Below are positions 27,864-37,733 of a DNA stretch of 64,000 bases, one piece after another (the first letter of the stretch is position 1; the number at the start of each line of letters is the position of its first letter). The notes under the pieces are model-generated. The model was not told the origin of the DNA, did not search any database, and saw only the letters and a list, made by a program, of their open reading frames with translations. Location: NCBI RefSeq assembly GCF_014863545.1, contig NZ_CP062260.1, positions 1,116,001 to 1,180,000 of the forward strand, given 5' to 3'. A program made the position numbers and the translations under genes. The DNA is from Paenibacillus sp. JNUCC32. GTDB lineage: Bacteria; Bacillota; Bacilli; Paenibacillales; Paenibacillaceae.

Positions 27864-27893
27864 TTGTGTTTTCACTTTTTCATCATGTATAAT
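27864..27893 (+). promoter_or_regulatory. Sigma-A promoter before rnjB
   Basis: TTGTGT (27864-27869), an 18-base spacer and a perfect TATAAT (27888-27893), with TG directly before the -10. It lies between the dapA terminator and the RNase J gene. Confidence 0.6.
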
Positions 27894-27979
27894 GAATTCA
27901 AGTGACTGGGTGCGGTATTTTTTTGAAATTTAATATAACAATGGTACGACGTCCAAAACTATAGGAGGGTTAGATACAT

Positions 27980-29659
27980 TTGTCTAAGAAAATAAGCAGC
28001 GATAAACTATCGATTTTTGCCTTGGGCGGCGTCGGTGAAATCGGGAAGAACATGTATGTCATCCAGTATGCAGGCGACATCGTTGTCGTGGATGCGGGAT
28101 TGAAGTTCCCAGAAGAAGATATGCTTGGGATTGATATTGTTATTCCTGATATTAGCTATTTAACGGAAAATCGCGACAAAGTGAGAGGGATTTTGCTGAC
28201 TCACGGTCACGAGGACCATATCGGCGGCCTCCCTTACGTATTGAAACACTTGAACGTTCCTGTATACGGAACGAAATTGACGCTCGGATTGGTGGAAAAC
28301 AAGCTCAGAGAAGCGAATTTGCTTGGTGAGACGAAACGGATTCTGATCCATGCGGATTCGGAAGTTCAACTCGGAAACACATTGAAAGCGACCTTCTTCA
28401 AAACCAATCACAGCATTCCGGATTCCGTGGGGATCTGTATCGAAACGCCGGAAGGCAATGTGGTGCACACGGGGGACTTTAAATTTGACCATACTCCGGT
28501 CAATGACCAGTATGCGGATCTGCAGCGTATGGCTGAGATCGGAAGCAAGGGAGTATTGGCACTTCTGTCGGACAGTACAAACGCAGAGCGCCCCGGCTTT
28601 ACGCCTTCCGAGAAAAACGTAGGCATCGTGCTGGAAGACATCTTCCGCAAAGCCGAGCAGCGGGTTGTAGTTGCAACGTTTGCATCGAACGTGCACCGTA
28701 TTCAACAGGTTGTCAACGCAGCCGAGTCCACCGGACGCAAAATCACGGTAATCGGGAGAAGCATGGTTAACGTTGTATCCATTGCTGCAGAGCTTGGATA
28801 CCTGCACATTCCGGACGGCATGCTGATCGAACCCGAAGAGGTAAATAAAATGGCAGCGGACCGCGTTGTCGTATTGTGTACGGGCAGTCAGGGAGAACCG
28901 ATGTCAGCGCTCACGCGCATGGCACGTTCCACTCACCGCAAGGTGGACATTCTGCCGGGAGATACGGTCATCATCGCCGCGACTCCAGTACCAGGAAATG
29001 AGAAGTACGTGGGTCGTACGATCGATGAGTTGTTCCGTCTTGGAGCAGACGTCATTTACAGCGGATCCAATTCGGGCGTCCACGTGTCGGGTCACGGCAG
29101 CCAGGAAGAGCTTAAGCTGATGCTGAATCTGATGAAACCGCAATTTTTCATCCCTGTCCATGGCGAGTACCGGATGCAGCGCCGTCATGCCCTGCTTGCG
29201 GAATCCGTTGGCGTGGATCCGGACAACATCTTTATTACCGATATCGGAGAAATTGTGGAGATTCAAGGCGGCTCGGCCCGCAAAGCCGGCAAAGTGACCG
29301 CAGGCAATGTGCTGATTGACGGACTTGGCGTCGGGGACGTAGGGAACATCGTACTGCGCGACCGCAAGCTTCTGTCCCAGGACGGAATTCTGGTCGTTGT
29401 CGTTACGTTGAGCAAACAAAACGGCTCCATCGTTTCCGGTCCCGATATTATTTCCCGTGGATTCGTATACGTACGAGAATCCGAAGGGCTTCTGGATGAA
29501 GCCAACCGTATCGTTTCAAGCACGCTTCAGAAGCTGATGAGCGAAAACGTGAATGAATGGGCGTCACTGAAGACCAGCGTGAAAGACGCTTTGGGACGCT
29601 TCTTGTATGAACAAACACGTCGCAGACCGATGATCTTGCCGATCATCATGGAAGTCTGA
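27980..29659 (+). CDS. rnjB: Ribonuclease J (beta-CASP metallo-beta-lactamase)
   Basis: 5'-to-3' exo- and endoribonuclease of Firmicute RNA decay. The zinc-binding LLTHGHEDHIGG, the downstream VHTGDFKFDH and DSTNAERPG are all intact. The beta-CASP region (VATFASNVHRIQQV; SGHGSQEELKLM; FIPVHGEYRM) is also intact, so both metal-binding halves look active. It has 559 residues. The start is TTG 27980 after AGGAGGG. Its place after dapA equals B. subtilis rnjB (RNase J2), but from sequence alone J1 and J2 cannot be told apart. Confidence 0.9.
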   Translation: MSKKISSDKLSIFALGGVGEIGKNMYVIQYAGDIVVVDAGLKFPEEDMLGIDIVIPDISYLTENRDKVRGILLTHGHEDHIGGLPYVLKHLNVPVYGTKLTLGLVENKLREANLLGETKRILIHADSEVQLGNTLKATFFKTNHSIPDSVGICIETPEGNVVHTGDFKFDHTPVNDQYADLQRMAEIGSKGVLALLSDSTNAERPGFTPSEKNVGIVLEDIFRKAEQRVVVATFASNVHRIQQVVNAAESTGRKITVIGRSMVNVVSIAAELGYLHIPDGMLIEPEEVNKMAADRVVVLCTGSQGEPMSALTRMARSTHRKVDILPGDTVIIAATPVPGNEKYVGRTIDELFRLGADVIYSGSNSGVHVSGHGSQEELKLMLNLMKPQFFIPVHGEYRMQRRHALLAESVGVDPDNIFITDIGEIVEIQGGSARKAGKVTAGNVLIDGLGVGDVGNIVLRDRKLLSQDGILVVVVTLSKQNGSIVSGPDIISRGFVYVRESEGLLDEANRIVSSTLQKLMSENVNEWASLKTSVKDALGRFLYEQTRRRPMILPIIMEV

Positions 29660-29692
29660 TACGAGACAATACAATAAATCAGGCACACAGTC

Positions 29693-29745
29693 GCCCCTTT
29701 TTCGCAGGTAATAATTGGACGGTTTCCGCGAAAAAGGGGCTATTT
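29693..29745 (+). terminator. Terminator after rnjB
   Basis: GCCCCTTTTTCGC (29693-29705) and GCGAAAAAGGGGC (29728-29740) form 13 perfect pairs round a 22-base loop; TATTTAT follows. A weaker CTCC...GGAG hairpin with TTTTTT lies at about 29765-29800. Confidence 0.7.
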
Positions 29746-29835
29746 ATATGGAAATCATTGAAACTTCTCCCGATTGGTTCGGCAGGAGTTTTTTGTTTGT
29801 TATGAGCAAGGCCTAATGCTGAATGTTCTGCACAA

Positions 29836-29866
29836 GCATAAAAAAGCCGCGTCATTTGCCATACTA
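29836..29866 (+). promoter_or_regulatory. Candidate sigma-G-like promoter before tepA
   Basis: GCATA (29836-29840) and CATACTA (29860-29866) match the forespore sigma-G boxes, but the spacer is 19 instead of 18. Tentative. Confidence 0.35.
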
Positions 29867-29927
29867 AGGGTTAGCTATGTGTTTGTTGCAGCAGCTAGAC
29901 ATTAAGAATAAAAGGCAGGGATGCGCG

Positions 29928-30704
29928 ATGGACAACGATCAACGGATGACGGGAAACAGAAAAGCGGGGTGGACCGGCGAGACGGAGGCGCCTCCGGTCG
30001 TTCCGACCGAGGAAGGCAAGAAAGCGGCCGTGACGGAAACCATTCAGCAGCTGGGACAGACGGGGCTTCCGACCGGCGGAGAATCCAACGTCTTTTGCAT
30101 GACGATTATTGGGCAAATCGAGGGTCATCTCGTGCTGCCGCCGCAAAATAAAACGACCAAATACGAGCATATGATTCCACAGCTAGTGGCAGCCGAGCAA
30201 AATCCGCGAATCGAGGGACTCTTGATCATTTTGAATACCGTTGGCGGCGATGTGGAAGCAGGGCTTGCCATTGCCGAAATGATTGCATCGCTCAGCAAAC
30301 CGACGGTAACGGTTGTCATAGGAGGGGGTCATAGCATCGGCGTGCCTATCGCTGTTGCCGCAGACCATTCGATTATCGCAGAGAGCGCAACGATGACGAT
30401 TCACCCGATTCGCATGAGCGGGTTAGTCATTGGCGTGCCGCAAACCTTCGAATACATGGAGAAAATGCAGGAACGCGTCGTGCGCTTTGTGACGAGCCAC
30501 TCGGGGATCACGGAGGAACAGTTCAAGGATCTGATGTTCAAGACCGGCGAATTGAACAGAGATATCGGTACTGCGGTTTCGGGTACAGACGCCGTAAAGT
30601 ATGGCTTAATGAACGAAGTGGGTGGAATCGGACAGGCATTAAGCCGACTGAATAGCATGATCGCCGAGCGTAAAACGATTCAGCCCGGGGGGATTACGCA
30701 ATGA
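29928..30704 (+). CDS. tepA: ClpP-like serine protease TepA
   Basis: 258-residue ClpP-fold protein of the TepA/YmfB family, found next to spoIIIE in spore formers. A charged, poorly conserved N-terminus (about 45 residues) precedes the fold. The catalytic serine is in [13 protein letters not shown], the histidine in TIHPIRMSG, and an aspartate in [10 protein letters not shown], so the triad appears intact. The frame opens earlier, but the ATG at 29928 follows AGGCAGGG. Its stop overlaps the ylzJ start (ATGA). Confidence 0.88.
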   Translation: MDNDQRMTGNRKAGWTGETEAPPVVPTEEGKKAAVTETIQQLGQTGLPTGGESNVFCMTIIGQIEGHLVLPPQNKTTKYEHMIPQLVAAEQNPRIEGLLIILNTVGGDVEAGLAIAEMIASLSKPTVTVVIGGGHSIGVPIAVAADHSIIAESATMTIHPIRMSGLVIGVPQTFEYMEKMQERVVRFVTSHSGITEEQFKDLMFKTGELNRDIGTAVSGTDAVKYGLMNEVGGIGQALSRLNSMIAERKTIQPGGITQ

Positions 30705-30943
30705 CTTGGTACAGCGTCATGCCCTTGGATCCGACGACCGGGCTGCTTCAAGTGGAGCAGGAGGTCATGTCCAGGGAAGTTCGAGTCGATGGCATTTTGA
30801 TGGAAGTGAAGCCTGTAACGGAAGAACAGGCGAAAATCGTTCGTTTATTGGATTGCGGGCTTCATGATTACTTGAACCCGCGCTACGCGCCAGGGACCAT
30901 GATTCGCTATATTCCGACCGTCGAAAATGAGGCTAAAGGCTGA
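30701..30943 (+). CDS. ylzJ: YlzJ-like family protein
   Basis: 80-residue soluble protein of unknown function. It begins [10 protein letters not shown] and has the family-typical [18 protein letters not shown] in the second half. Start overlaps the tepA stop by four bases, so expression is coupled to TepA; the pair precedes spoIIIE as in B. subtilis. Confidence 0.85.
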   Translation: MTWYSVMPLDPTTGLLQVEQEVMSREVRVDGILMEVKPVTEEQAKIVRLLDCGLHDYLNPRYAPGTMIRYIPTVENEAKG

Positions 30944-30974
30944 AAACAGAACATAGGTACGCCACCGAATATTA

Positions 30975-30983
30975 TGCTATAAT
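30975..30983 (+). promoter_or_regulatory. Extended -10 promoter of spoIIIE
   Basis: TG-C-TATAAT at 30975-30983 is a consensus extended -10 without a good -35. A start near 30990 leaves only about 15 bases before the TTG start codon, and excludes the in-frame ATG at 30984 as the start. Confidence 0.6.
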
Positions 30984-31004
30984 ATGGATTCGGGGGTGAC
31001 ACAT

Positions 31005-33650
31005 TTGGCAAAGCGGAAAAGAAAGAAGAAGGCAGCCTTTGCAGCCGTATTGAAATATGAAATTTATGGAATTGTATTGATGACACTCTCGGTCATCGCG
31101 TTATCCGGAGAAGCACCGGTGGGGCGTTCCCTGTCCAAGATGTCGGGATATCTGCTGGGTAAGTATTATTTTATCATCCCCCTAATCGGCATTTATTACG
31201 GGTTAATGGTGATGATTCACCGAAAATGGCCCAAACGGTGGAACAGCAGGCGTACCGGTGTCCTTCTCCTGGTATTATCGCTCACCTTAATGAGCAGTAT
31301 TGCAGGTCTGGAGTCCAAATTGGCTCCGATCGGACAATTGAATGCATCGAGTGCGATGAGCCAGATACATAGTGATTTGCAGGGCGAGCTCCTTCATGCC
31401 GGGGCGGATGACGGACGTCATCCCGTCATGGGCCGGGATATCAGCGGGGGTTATGTTGGAGCCTTGCAGTTTGCCCTCTTGTTGATGCTGTTCGGCAGCA
31501 TCGGGGCAAAGTTGATTGTGATTGTCATGCTGTTTATCAGCTTCATGCTGATTACGAATCTGTCCTATGTCGATTTAATGCGGATGTTCCGCGTCAGGGT
31601 TGTGAAAGCCGGGGAACGAATCCAAAAGAAAATGAACAGCCAGCAGACGAAATCAAAGGCGGCGGCGAAGGCAAGCGCCAAGGAGCAACGCATACAGCTG
31701 CCGGAGGATCTGGATGAAGACGATGACCTCGACGATATGGAAGGCATGCGGCTGCCGAAGCGTAAAGCGCCGCAATTCTTCCAACTGTTTGGTTCCAAGG
31801 GCAACAAGCGGAACGAAGCCGCAGAAGAGGCAGAGGATGTTATGGATGAGTCGGCTCCGGTATTTACGGTTGGCAACGGACATGGTGAGCATGATGAGGG
31901 CGAGGTCGTACTGTTCAGCCGAGCGGATCAAACGGAGGAGGGGACGGATGCTGCATTTTCTGCACCGGATCCTGTGCCTTCTTCGCCGATTATTCGCGAT
32001 TTCTTTGAGCAGGTGAAGCAAGAAGGTCGATTGGATGACGATCAAGACGATCACGAAGCGGTGATGCCTCCGGCACATGAGGACCCTTCGGGGAACGCGG
32101 CATCAAGTTCGGATGCCATGGTTGACCCGGAGACGCTGAACGGCGAGACGAATTCAGCTGTTATGGCGGATACTGGTGGGCAAGAAGGATCGGCACCGAC
32201 AGCGCCTCCGGCTCCGCCGCCCAAGCCGTACAAGCTGCCTCCGTTCCGGCTGCTGTCCAAACCGAACAACGGCGGCAAAGGCGGAGACCAGAACGATTAC
32301 ATGCAGACAGCGCGAAAGCTGGAGGCCACGCTGGAAAGCTTTGGCGTTCGGGCCAAGGTTCTGGAGGTTGTCCGGGGTCCGTCGGTAACACGCTATGAAA
32401 TTCAGCCGGACATCGGCGTCAAGGTCAGCCGGATCGTGAATCTGACCGATGATATCGCACTCGCGCTTGCGGCCAAGGATATTCGGATGGAGGCGCCGAT
32501 TCCAGGCAAGTCCGCCATCGGGATCGAAGTGCCGAACAATGAAGTTTCGCTCGTCACCATGCGTGAGGTTATGGAAACGCCGACGTTCCAGGACGCGGAA
32601 TCGAAGCTGTCGATCGCGTTCGGCCGCGATATTTCGGGCCAGACGATTGTCGGTAATTTGGCACGGATGCCCCATCTCCTAGTTGCAGGCGCCACGGGTT
32701 CCGGTAAATCCGTATGCATCAACGGCATTATTACCAGCATCCTGTATAAAGCGAAGCCGGATGAGGTTAAGTTCCTGATGGTCGATCCGAAGATGGTCGA
32801 ACTCAATGTCTATAACGGGATTCCGCATTTGATGGCGCCGGTGGTAACCGACCCGAAGCGGGCCTCCTTAGCGCTTAAGAAAATCGTCGTGGAGATGGAG
32901 AAGCGGTATGAGCTGTTCTCCAAGTCGGGAACGCGGAATATTGAGGGCTACAACAATCTGATGAAGGATAATCTGCCTGCGGTATTGCCGTATATCGTTG
33001 TCATCGTGGACGAGTTGGCCGATTTGATGATGGTTGCGGCCAACGACGTGGAGGATGCGATTACTCGATTGGCCCAGATGGCGCGTGCAGCCGGAATCCA
33101 TCTGATTATCGCGACGCAGCGTCCGTCGGTCGACGTTATCACCGGGGTCATTAAAGCGAACATCCCGTCGCGTATTGCCTTTGGCGTGTCTTCGCAGGTC
33201 GATTCCCGAACCATTCTGGATATGGCGGGCGCCGAGAAGCTACTTGGCCGCGGGGACATGCTGTTTATGCCGATGGGCTCCTCCAAGCCAATCCGCGTTC
33301 AGGGAGCCTTTATGAGTGATCATGAGGTCGAGAACATCGTGGATTTCGTCCGGGATCAAGGACAAGCGGAGTATGACGAGTCGTTGGTGCCTGAAATAGA
33401 GGAATCTGCAGGCGCGGACGAAGAAGAATTGGATGAGTTGTATGAACAGGCGGTGACCATCGTATTGGAAGCTAAGCAGGCATCCGTATCGCTGCTGCAG
33501 CGGAGAATGCGTGTAGGGTACACCCGTGCCGCCCGCCTCATCGATTCCATGGAAGCGCGCGGAGTGATCGGTCCTTATGAGGGCAGCAAGCCGCGGGAAG
33601 TGCTGATGTCCATCGAGCAATATCAGCAGCAGCAGAATCGAATCAGCTAA
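31005..33650 (+). CDS. spoIIIE: DNA translocase SpoIIIE/FtsK
   Basis: Septal DNA pump that moves the chromosome into the forespore and clears DNA from division septa. A basic N-terminus, four membrane segments (residues ~15-190), a long acidic/proline-rich linker, then the motor: Walker [13 protein letters not shown], Walker [12 protein letters not shown], and the [12 protein letters not shown] stretch. A gamma winged helix ([18 protein letters not shown]) reads DNA polarity. It has 881 residues, about 90 more than B. subtilis SpoIIIE, because of the linker. Start TTG 31005, a few bases after GGGGGTGA; the ATG at 30984 is inside the promoter. Confidence 0.95.
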   Translation: MAKRKRKKKAAFAAVLKYEIYGIVLMTLSVIALSGEAPVGRSLSKMSGYLLGKYYFIIPLIGIYYGLMVMIHRKWPKRWNSRRTGVLLLVLSLTLMSSIAGLESKLAPIGQLNASSAMSQIHSDLQGELLHAGADDGRHPVMGRDISGGYVGALQFALLLMLFGSIGAKLIVIVMLFISFMLITNLSYVDLMRMFRVRVVKAGERIQKKMNSQQTKSKAAAKASAKEQRIQLPEDLDEDDDLDDMEGMRLPKRKAPQFFQLFGSKGNKRNEAAEEAEDVMDESAPVFTVGNGHGEHDEGEVVLFSRADQTEEGTDAAFSAPDPVPSSPIIRDFFEQVKQEGRLDDDQDDHEAVMPPAHEDPSGNAASSSDAMVDPETLNGETNSAVMADTGGQEGSAPTAPPAPPPKPYKLPPFRLLSKPNNGGKGGDQNDYMQTARKLEATLESFGVRAKVLEVVRGPSVTRYEIQPDIGVKVSRIVNLTDDIALALAAKDIRMEAPIPGKSAIGIEVPNNEVSLVTMREVMETPTFQDAESKLSIAFGRDISGQTIVGNLARMPHLLVAGATGSGKSVCINGIITSILYKAKPDEVKFLMVDPKMVELNVYNGIPHLMAPVVTDPKRASLALKKIVVEMEKRYELFSKSGTRNIEGYNNLMKDNLPAVLPYIVVIVDELADLMMVAANDVEDAITRLAQMARAAGIHLIIATQRPSVDVITGVIKANIPSRIAFGVSSQVDSRTILDMAGAEKLLGRGDMLFMPMGSSKPIRVQGAFMSDHEVENIVDFVRDQGQAEYDESLVPEIEESAGADEEELDELYEQAVTIVLEAKQASVSLLQRRMRVGYTRAARLIDSMEARGVIGPYEGSKPREVLMSIEQYQQQQNRIS

Positions 33651-33674
33651 GCGACTCATTGTATGATCACAACT

Positions 33675-33724
33675 AAAAAAGGAAGCGAACAAACCTGGAC
33701 TCCTGGTGGCTCGCTTCCTTTTTT
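33675..33724. terminator. Bidirectional terminator between spoIIIE and the AraC regulator
   Basis: AAAAAAGGAAGCGA (33675-33688) and TCGCTTCCTTTTTT (33711-33724) pair perfectly over 14 bases. A T-run results on either strand, serving the convergent genes. Confidence 0.9.
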
Positions 33725-33730
33725 GCATGT

Positions 33731-34588
33731 TCAGGGGACGCTGTTGATTTTGCGATATTGGCTTGCCGTCATGTTCATGATTTTTTTGAAGGTCCGGTCA
33801 AAATGGGTGAGGCTTTCGAAGCCGATCGATTCGGCGATGTCCACGATTTTCAGATCCGTATCCGTCAGAAGGCGCTGCGCCTCGCGAATCCGGGTGAGGT
33901 TGAGGTAATTAATGATGGTAAAGCCCGTAATCTCTTTGAAGATCCGGGACAGGTAGAACGGACTGATGTAGAAGGTTTCGGATAATCCCTGCAGCGTGAT
34001 TTTGTCTGCGTAGTGGACGTGAATAAACTTCACCACGTCCGTGATTTTCTGATGGAGCGGATTCATGGAGACGTTGGCAGGCAGTGAGGCGGAATGGGTT
34101 AATCGATAGGTTTTGATTAATAACTCCGTAAGCAGCACCTGCAGCATATGCTCATACGAAGCGGAGCGTTCCCGGATCTCATCGGCCATTTTATTCAGAA
34201 TTTGCATGATGATGGCCTGCTCCGGCACGGTTAAACGCAGCAGCGGCCGATCCTGGTTAAACATGCCGAGCAATCCCGATGCCAGCAAGGGATGGCCTTT
34301 ACCGAGAAAGGAATCGCTGAAATTAATGACGATACGCTCATGCTCCGGGTCTCCATGGCCCGAGGTTTTATGGACATCGAATTTATTGATGAGAATCAGG
34401 TCCCCCGCCCGTATGGAGTACAGCTTCTCTTTGATAAAATAATGGCGTTCTCCCGAAACCAAATAGTAGATTTCATAAGTTCCGTGATAATGGTTATTCC
34501 GTTCAAAGGGCTTTGTGCGGTGAATGCGATGATAGTAAAATTCGCCTTCTTCTTCTCCGTAGGATACGGTATGGGTTTCGCTGGATAT
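33731..34588 (-). CDS. AraC-family transcriptional regulator (uronate module)
   Basis: About 285 residues: an N-terminal cupin sensor domain (NNHYHGTYEIYYLVSGERH; AGDLILINKFDVHKT) and two C-terminal helix-turn-helix units (LQGLSETFYISPFYLSRIFK; DIAESIGFESLTHFDRTFKK). Divergent from uxaC, so it probably controls the uronate operon. Cupin sequence clearly continues 42 codons upstream of the first TTG (34462), to HTVSYGEEEGEFYYHR. No ATG, GTG or TTG exists in frame before a stop codon at about 34660. An ATA at 34588-34586 lies eight bases after GGGGG (34601-34597) and is taken as the likely start position. The gene may use a rare codon, have lost its start, or begin at TTG 34462. Confidence 0.75.
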   Translation of the reverse strand: MSSETHTVSYGEEEGEFYYHRIHRTKPFERNNHYHGTYEIYYLVSGERHYFIKEKLYSIRAGDLILINKFDVHKTSGHGDPEHERIVINFSDSFLGKGHPLLASGLLGMFNQDRPLLRLTVPEQAIIMQILNKMADEIRERSASYEHMLQVLLTELLIKTYRLTHSASLPANVSMNPLHQKITDVVKFIHVHYADKITLQGLSETFYISPFYLSRIFKEITGFTIINYLNLTRIREAQRLLTDTDLKIVDIAESIGFESLTHFDRTFKKIMNMTASQYRKINSVP

Positions 34589-34752
34589 GACAATCGCCCC
34601 CGCTTCGTTCAGATCATAACATCTTGGAGCTTTTTCAATATATACAGCTATATTGTATCAACTTCTTCTTGCAAAACAAAGCAAGATATGTTGAATAATC
34701 CTCTATATTCGCAATAAACGTGAAGAAATCCAACTGATGATGCCGTAACATA

Positions 34753-34765
34753 GTAGATAATCTAC
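34753..34765. promoter_or_regulatory. 13-bp palindrome upstream of uxaC
   Basis: GTAGAT-A-ATCTAC is a perfect inverted repeat 20 bases before the uxaC start, near a possible -10 (GATAAT). It is a candidate operator for the divergent AraC-type regulator or for a local repressor. On the minus strand, TTGTTT-16-TACAAT (about 34680-34653) is a candidate regulator promoter. Confidence 0.4.
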
Positions 34766-34784
34766 AGAAACGGACGGTGAAATC

Positions 34785-36209
34785 ATGAGACCTTTTATGG
34801 ATGAACATTTTTTGCTTCATAACGAGACTGCTCGCATCTTATACCACGATTATGCTAAAGCCATGCCAATCATCGACTACCACTGTCATTTGAGTCCGCA
34901 AATGATCGTTGACAATCACCGGTTCGTGAACTTAACGGAAGCCTGGATCAACGGTGACCACTATAAATGGCGGGCGATGCGTGCTGCAGGCGTGGAAGAG
35001 GCCTACATCACGGGAGGGCCGGGCGTGAACGATTATGACCGCTTCTTGGCTTGGACCCGCACCGTGCCGATGACGATTGGCAACCCCTTATTCCATTGGT
35101 CGCATTTGGAGCTGCAAAGGCTGTTCGGCATATCGGATATCATTCAGGAAAAGACTGCTCCGCGAATTTGGGAGGCGGCAAACAAGCGCCTACAGGAACA
35201 TGATTTTACGACCAGGGGGTTGATTACGTCAAGCAACGTGAAGGTCGTGTGTACGACGGATGACCCGGCGGATAGCCTGGAATATCATATCAAGCTGGCA
35301 GAGGAAGGCGATGCCGGATTTCAGATGCTCCCGTCGTTCCGTCCGGACAAGGGGCTGGAGATTAACCGGGAGACGTTCGTTCCTTGGGTGAAGTTGCTCG
35401 CCGAGCGAAGCCGGATCGAGATAGCGGATTATCCGGCATTTCTGGCAGCGCTGGAGCAGCGGGCGGAATTTTTCCATTCGGTTGGCGGCAGGGTATCCGA
35501 TCATGCGCTGGATTACGTGCCTTATCGAGAGGTCAGCGAGGCGCAGGCGGGCGACATTTTCTTGAAAGCGCTTCAAGGGGAGAGGGTTTCCCGGGAAGAA
35601 GAAGAACAGTTCAAGACGCATACGCTGCTTCATCTCGGCCGTGTCTACGCCAGGCTCGGCTGGGTCATGCAGTTCCATATCAATGCCCAACGCAACAACA
35701 ACACAAGGATGTTCCGACAATTGGGTCCGGATACCGGTTATGATTCGATTCACGATAGTCCGATCGCCGTACCGCTCGTTAAGCTGATGGATCGGCTCGA
35801 TCAAGAGTCGGCGCTTCCGAGAACGATACTCTATTCGCTCAACCCCAGCGATAACGATATCCTTGCAGCACTTATCGGGAGTTTTCAAGGAGACGGCATT
35901 CCGGGCAAAATCCAGTTCGGCTCGGCGTGGTGGTTCAACGACACCAAAGACGGCATGGTCGAGCAGATGAGCAAACTCGGCAATATGGGCCTGTTGAGCC
36001 GATTCGTCGGGATGCTGACCGATTCCAGAAGTTTTTTGTCTTACACCCGGCATGAGTATTTCCGCCGTATTCTTTGCAATCTTCTCGGCGAGTGGGTTAC
36101 GCGGGGCGAAGCGCCGGATGATCTTCCGTGGCTCGGAGGCATCGTGCAGGATATCTGTTACAACAACGCCGAGCGTTATTTCCGGTTTGGCCAGACGGAA
36201 GGGAGATAA
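34785..36209 (+). CDS. uxaC: Glucuronate/galacturonate isomerase
   Basis: Isomerises D-glucuronate to fructuronate and D-galacturonate to tagaturonate. The 474-residue amidohydrolase-like protein starts with MDEHFLLHNETA and the metal-binding PIIDYHCHLSP; MQFHINAQRNNN and FGSAWWFNDTKDG are further conserved stretches. ATG 34785 follows GGACGGTG. First gene of a three-gene cassette with uxaB (3-base gap) and uxaA (8-base overlap), interrupting the Bacillus-like order after spoIIIE. Confidence 0.95.
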   Translation: MRPFMDEHFLLHNETARILYHDYAKAMPIIDYHCHLSPQMIVDNHRFVNLTEAWINGDHYKWRAMRAAGVEEAYITGGPGVNDYDRFLAWTRTVPMTIGNPLFHWSHLELQRLFGISDIIQEKTAPRIWEAANKRLQEHDFTTRGLITSSNVKVVCTTDDPADSLEYHIKLAEEGDAGFQMLPSFRPDKGLEINRETFVPWVKLLAERSRIEIADYPAFLAALEQRAEFFHSVGGRVSDHALDYVPYREVSEAQAGDIFLKALQGERVSREEEEQFKTHTLLHLGRVYARLGWVMQFHINAQRNNNTRMFRQLGPDTGYDSIHDSPIAVPLVKLMDRLDQESALPRTILYSLNPSDNDILAALIGSFQGDGIPGKIQFGSAWWFNDTKDGMVEQMSKLGNMGLLSRFVGMLTDSRSFLSYTRHEYFRRILCNLLGEWVTRGEAPDDLPWLGGIVQDICYNNAERYFRFGQTEGR

Positions 36210-36212
36210 ACC

Positions 36213-37733
36213 ATGGGTACGAGCACGGACCGAAGCGGATCGTTGAAGTTGGTCGGACGGAAGTTTCTCCAGCAGCAGGATATACGCCAGGACTCGGAGA
36301 TGTTGAACTTCCCCGTGAAGGTGCTGCAAATCGGCGAAGGTAATTTTCTCAGGGGCTTTTTCGATTGGATGATCTATGAATGCAACCGGCAGGGGCTGTT
36401 TCAAGGGAGCGTCGCGGTCAGTCAGCCAAGACCCGGCGGAAGGCCCAAGCTGGAGCAGCTGCGGGAACAGGAAGGGATATACGGCCTGCTGACCCGAGGT
36501 CTGCAGGATGGACGAAAAGTTGAGAAGGAGCAGTGGATTCCGGTGTTCTCGAAGATCGTGGATCCCTATGCGGAATGGGAGAACTTCTTAAGGATCGCCG
36601 AGTTGGATTCCCTGGATATCATCGTTTCCAATACCACCGAGGCGGGCCTCGATTATCAGCGCAGTGAATGGAATCCGGACGAACCGGTGTTGTCGTATCC
36701 CGGCAAGCTGACCATGCTGCTGTACCGGCGTTATAAACATTATGAGGGCTCTCCGGACAAGGGCTTGATGATATTGCCCTGCGAGCTTCTGGAACGAAAC
36801 GGGGATATCTTGCGATCCATTGTTTTGCGGCATGCCCAGGATTGGGGGCTTTCGCCCGCCTTTCAGAGCTGGGTGGCGGAGCACAATCTGTTCCTGAACT
36901 CGCTTGTAGACCGGATCGTAACCGGCTATCCGGACGAAGCGGAGCGTTATTTTGATAAATGGGGTCATCAGGACCGATTGCTCAACACGGCCGAGCCCTA
37001 TTATTTCTGGGCGATTGAGGGCGATCCGTCACTGGAGTCCAGACTGCCTCTACGGTCGGCGGGCCTTCAGGTAAGCTGGGTATCCGATCTGACTCCGTAT
37101 CAGGTTAGAAAAGTAAGGATCTTGAATGGAACGCATACCCTTATGGCTTCGATAGGCCTGCTCCATGGCTTGAACGAAGTGAAGGAGATGACGGAAAGTC
37201 CTGAATGGGGTGACCGCATCCGAAACGCGATGCTCGAGGAGATCGTCCCGGGGGTGCCCCTCCCGCCGGAAGAGGTTGCAGCATATGCCGCAACCGTGTG
37301 GGAGCGGTTCGGCAACCCCTTCATTCGGCACAGGCTTCAGGACATCGCCATGAACAGCATGTCCAAATTTAGGGTTCGGGTTCTGCCGAGCTTAAAGGAA
37401 TATATCAAAATGCATAATGAGCTGCCAAGCACCATTACTCTTGGATTGGCTTCCTTGATCCGTCTGTATCATATCGGCACAAAAGAGGGGCAATGGTACG
37501 GCACGCGACTTGATGGTGAACGGCTGCCGTTAAGAGATGATCCGGATAACCTGATGACACTGCAGCAAGCTTGGCAAAAGGTAGACGGCGGGGAGTGGAC
37601 TATACGTCAGCTTGTGGCCTCCATTCTTGGTAACCAGAGGATATGGGGCGAGGATCTGAACCGAATTCCCGCTCTTCATGAAACGATAAGCAGTTATATC
37701 GAAGAAATGGAGCTGAACAACACACATGAGTGA
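36213..37733 (+). CDS. uxaB: Tagaturonate reductase (altronate oxidoreductase)
   Basis: NADH-dependent reduction of tagaturonate to altronate. A 506-residue polyol dehydrogenase-family protein with N-terminal VLQIGEGNFLRGFFDWM (dinucleotide-binding) and DIIVSNTTEAGLDY. The catalytic-region segment KVRILNGTHTLMASIGLLHG is also present. Starts at ATG 36213 after GGAAGGGAG. Since uxuA/uxuB (fructuronate branch) are not here, the module handles the galacturonate branch. Confidence 0.94.
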   Translation: MGTSTDRSGSLKLVGRKFLQQQDIRQDSEMLNFPVKVLQIGEGNFLRGFFDWMIYECNRQGLFQGSVAVSQPRPGGRPKLEQLREQEGIYGLLTRGLQDGRKVEKEQWIPVFSKIVDPYAEWENFLRIAELDSLDIIVSNTTEAGLDYQRSEWNPDEPVLSYPGKLTMLLYRRYKHYEGSPDKGLMILPCELLERNGDILRSIVLRHAQDWGLSPAFQSWVAEHNLFLNSLVDRIVTGYPDEAERYFDKWGHQDRLLNTAEPYYFWAIEGDPSLESRLPLRSAGLQVSWVSDLTPYQVRKVRILNGTHTLMASIGLLHGLNEVKEMTESPEWGDRIRNAMLEEIVPGVPLPPEEVAAYAATVWERFGNPFIRHRLQDIAMNSMSKFRVRVLPSLKEYIKMHNELPSTITLGLASLIRLYHIGTKEGQWYGTRLDGERLPLRDDPDNLMTLQQAWQKVDGGEWTIRQLVASILGNQRIWGEDLNRIPALHETISSYIEEMELNNTHE

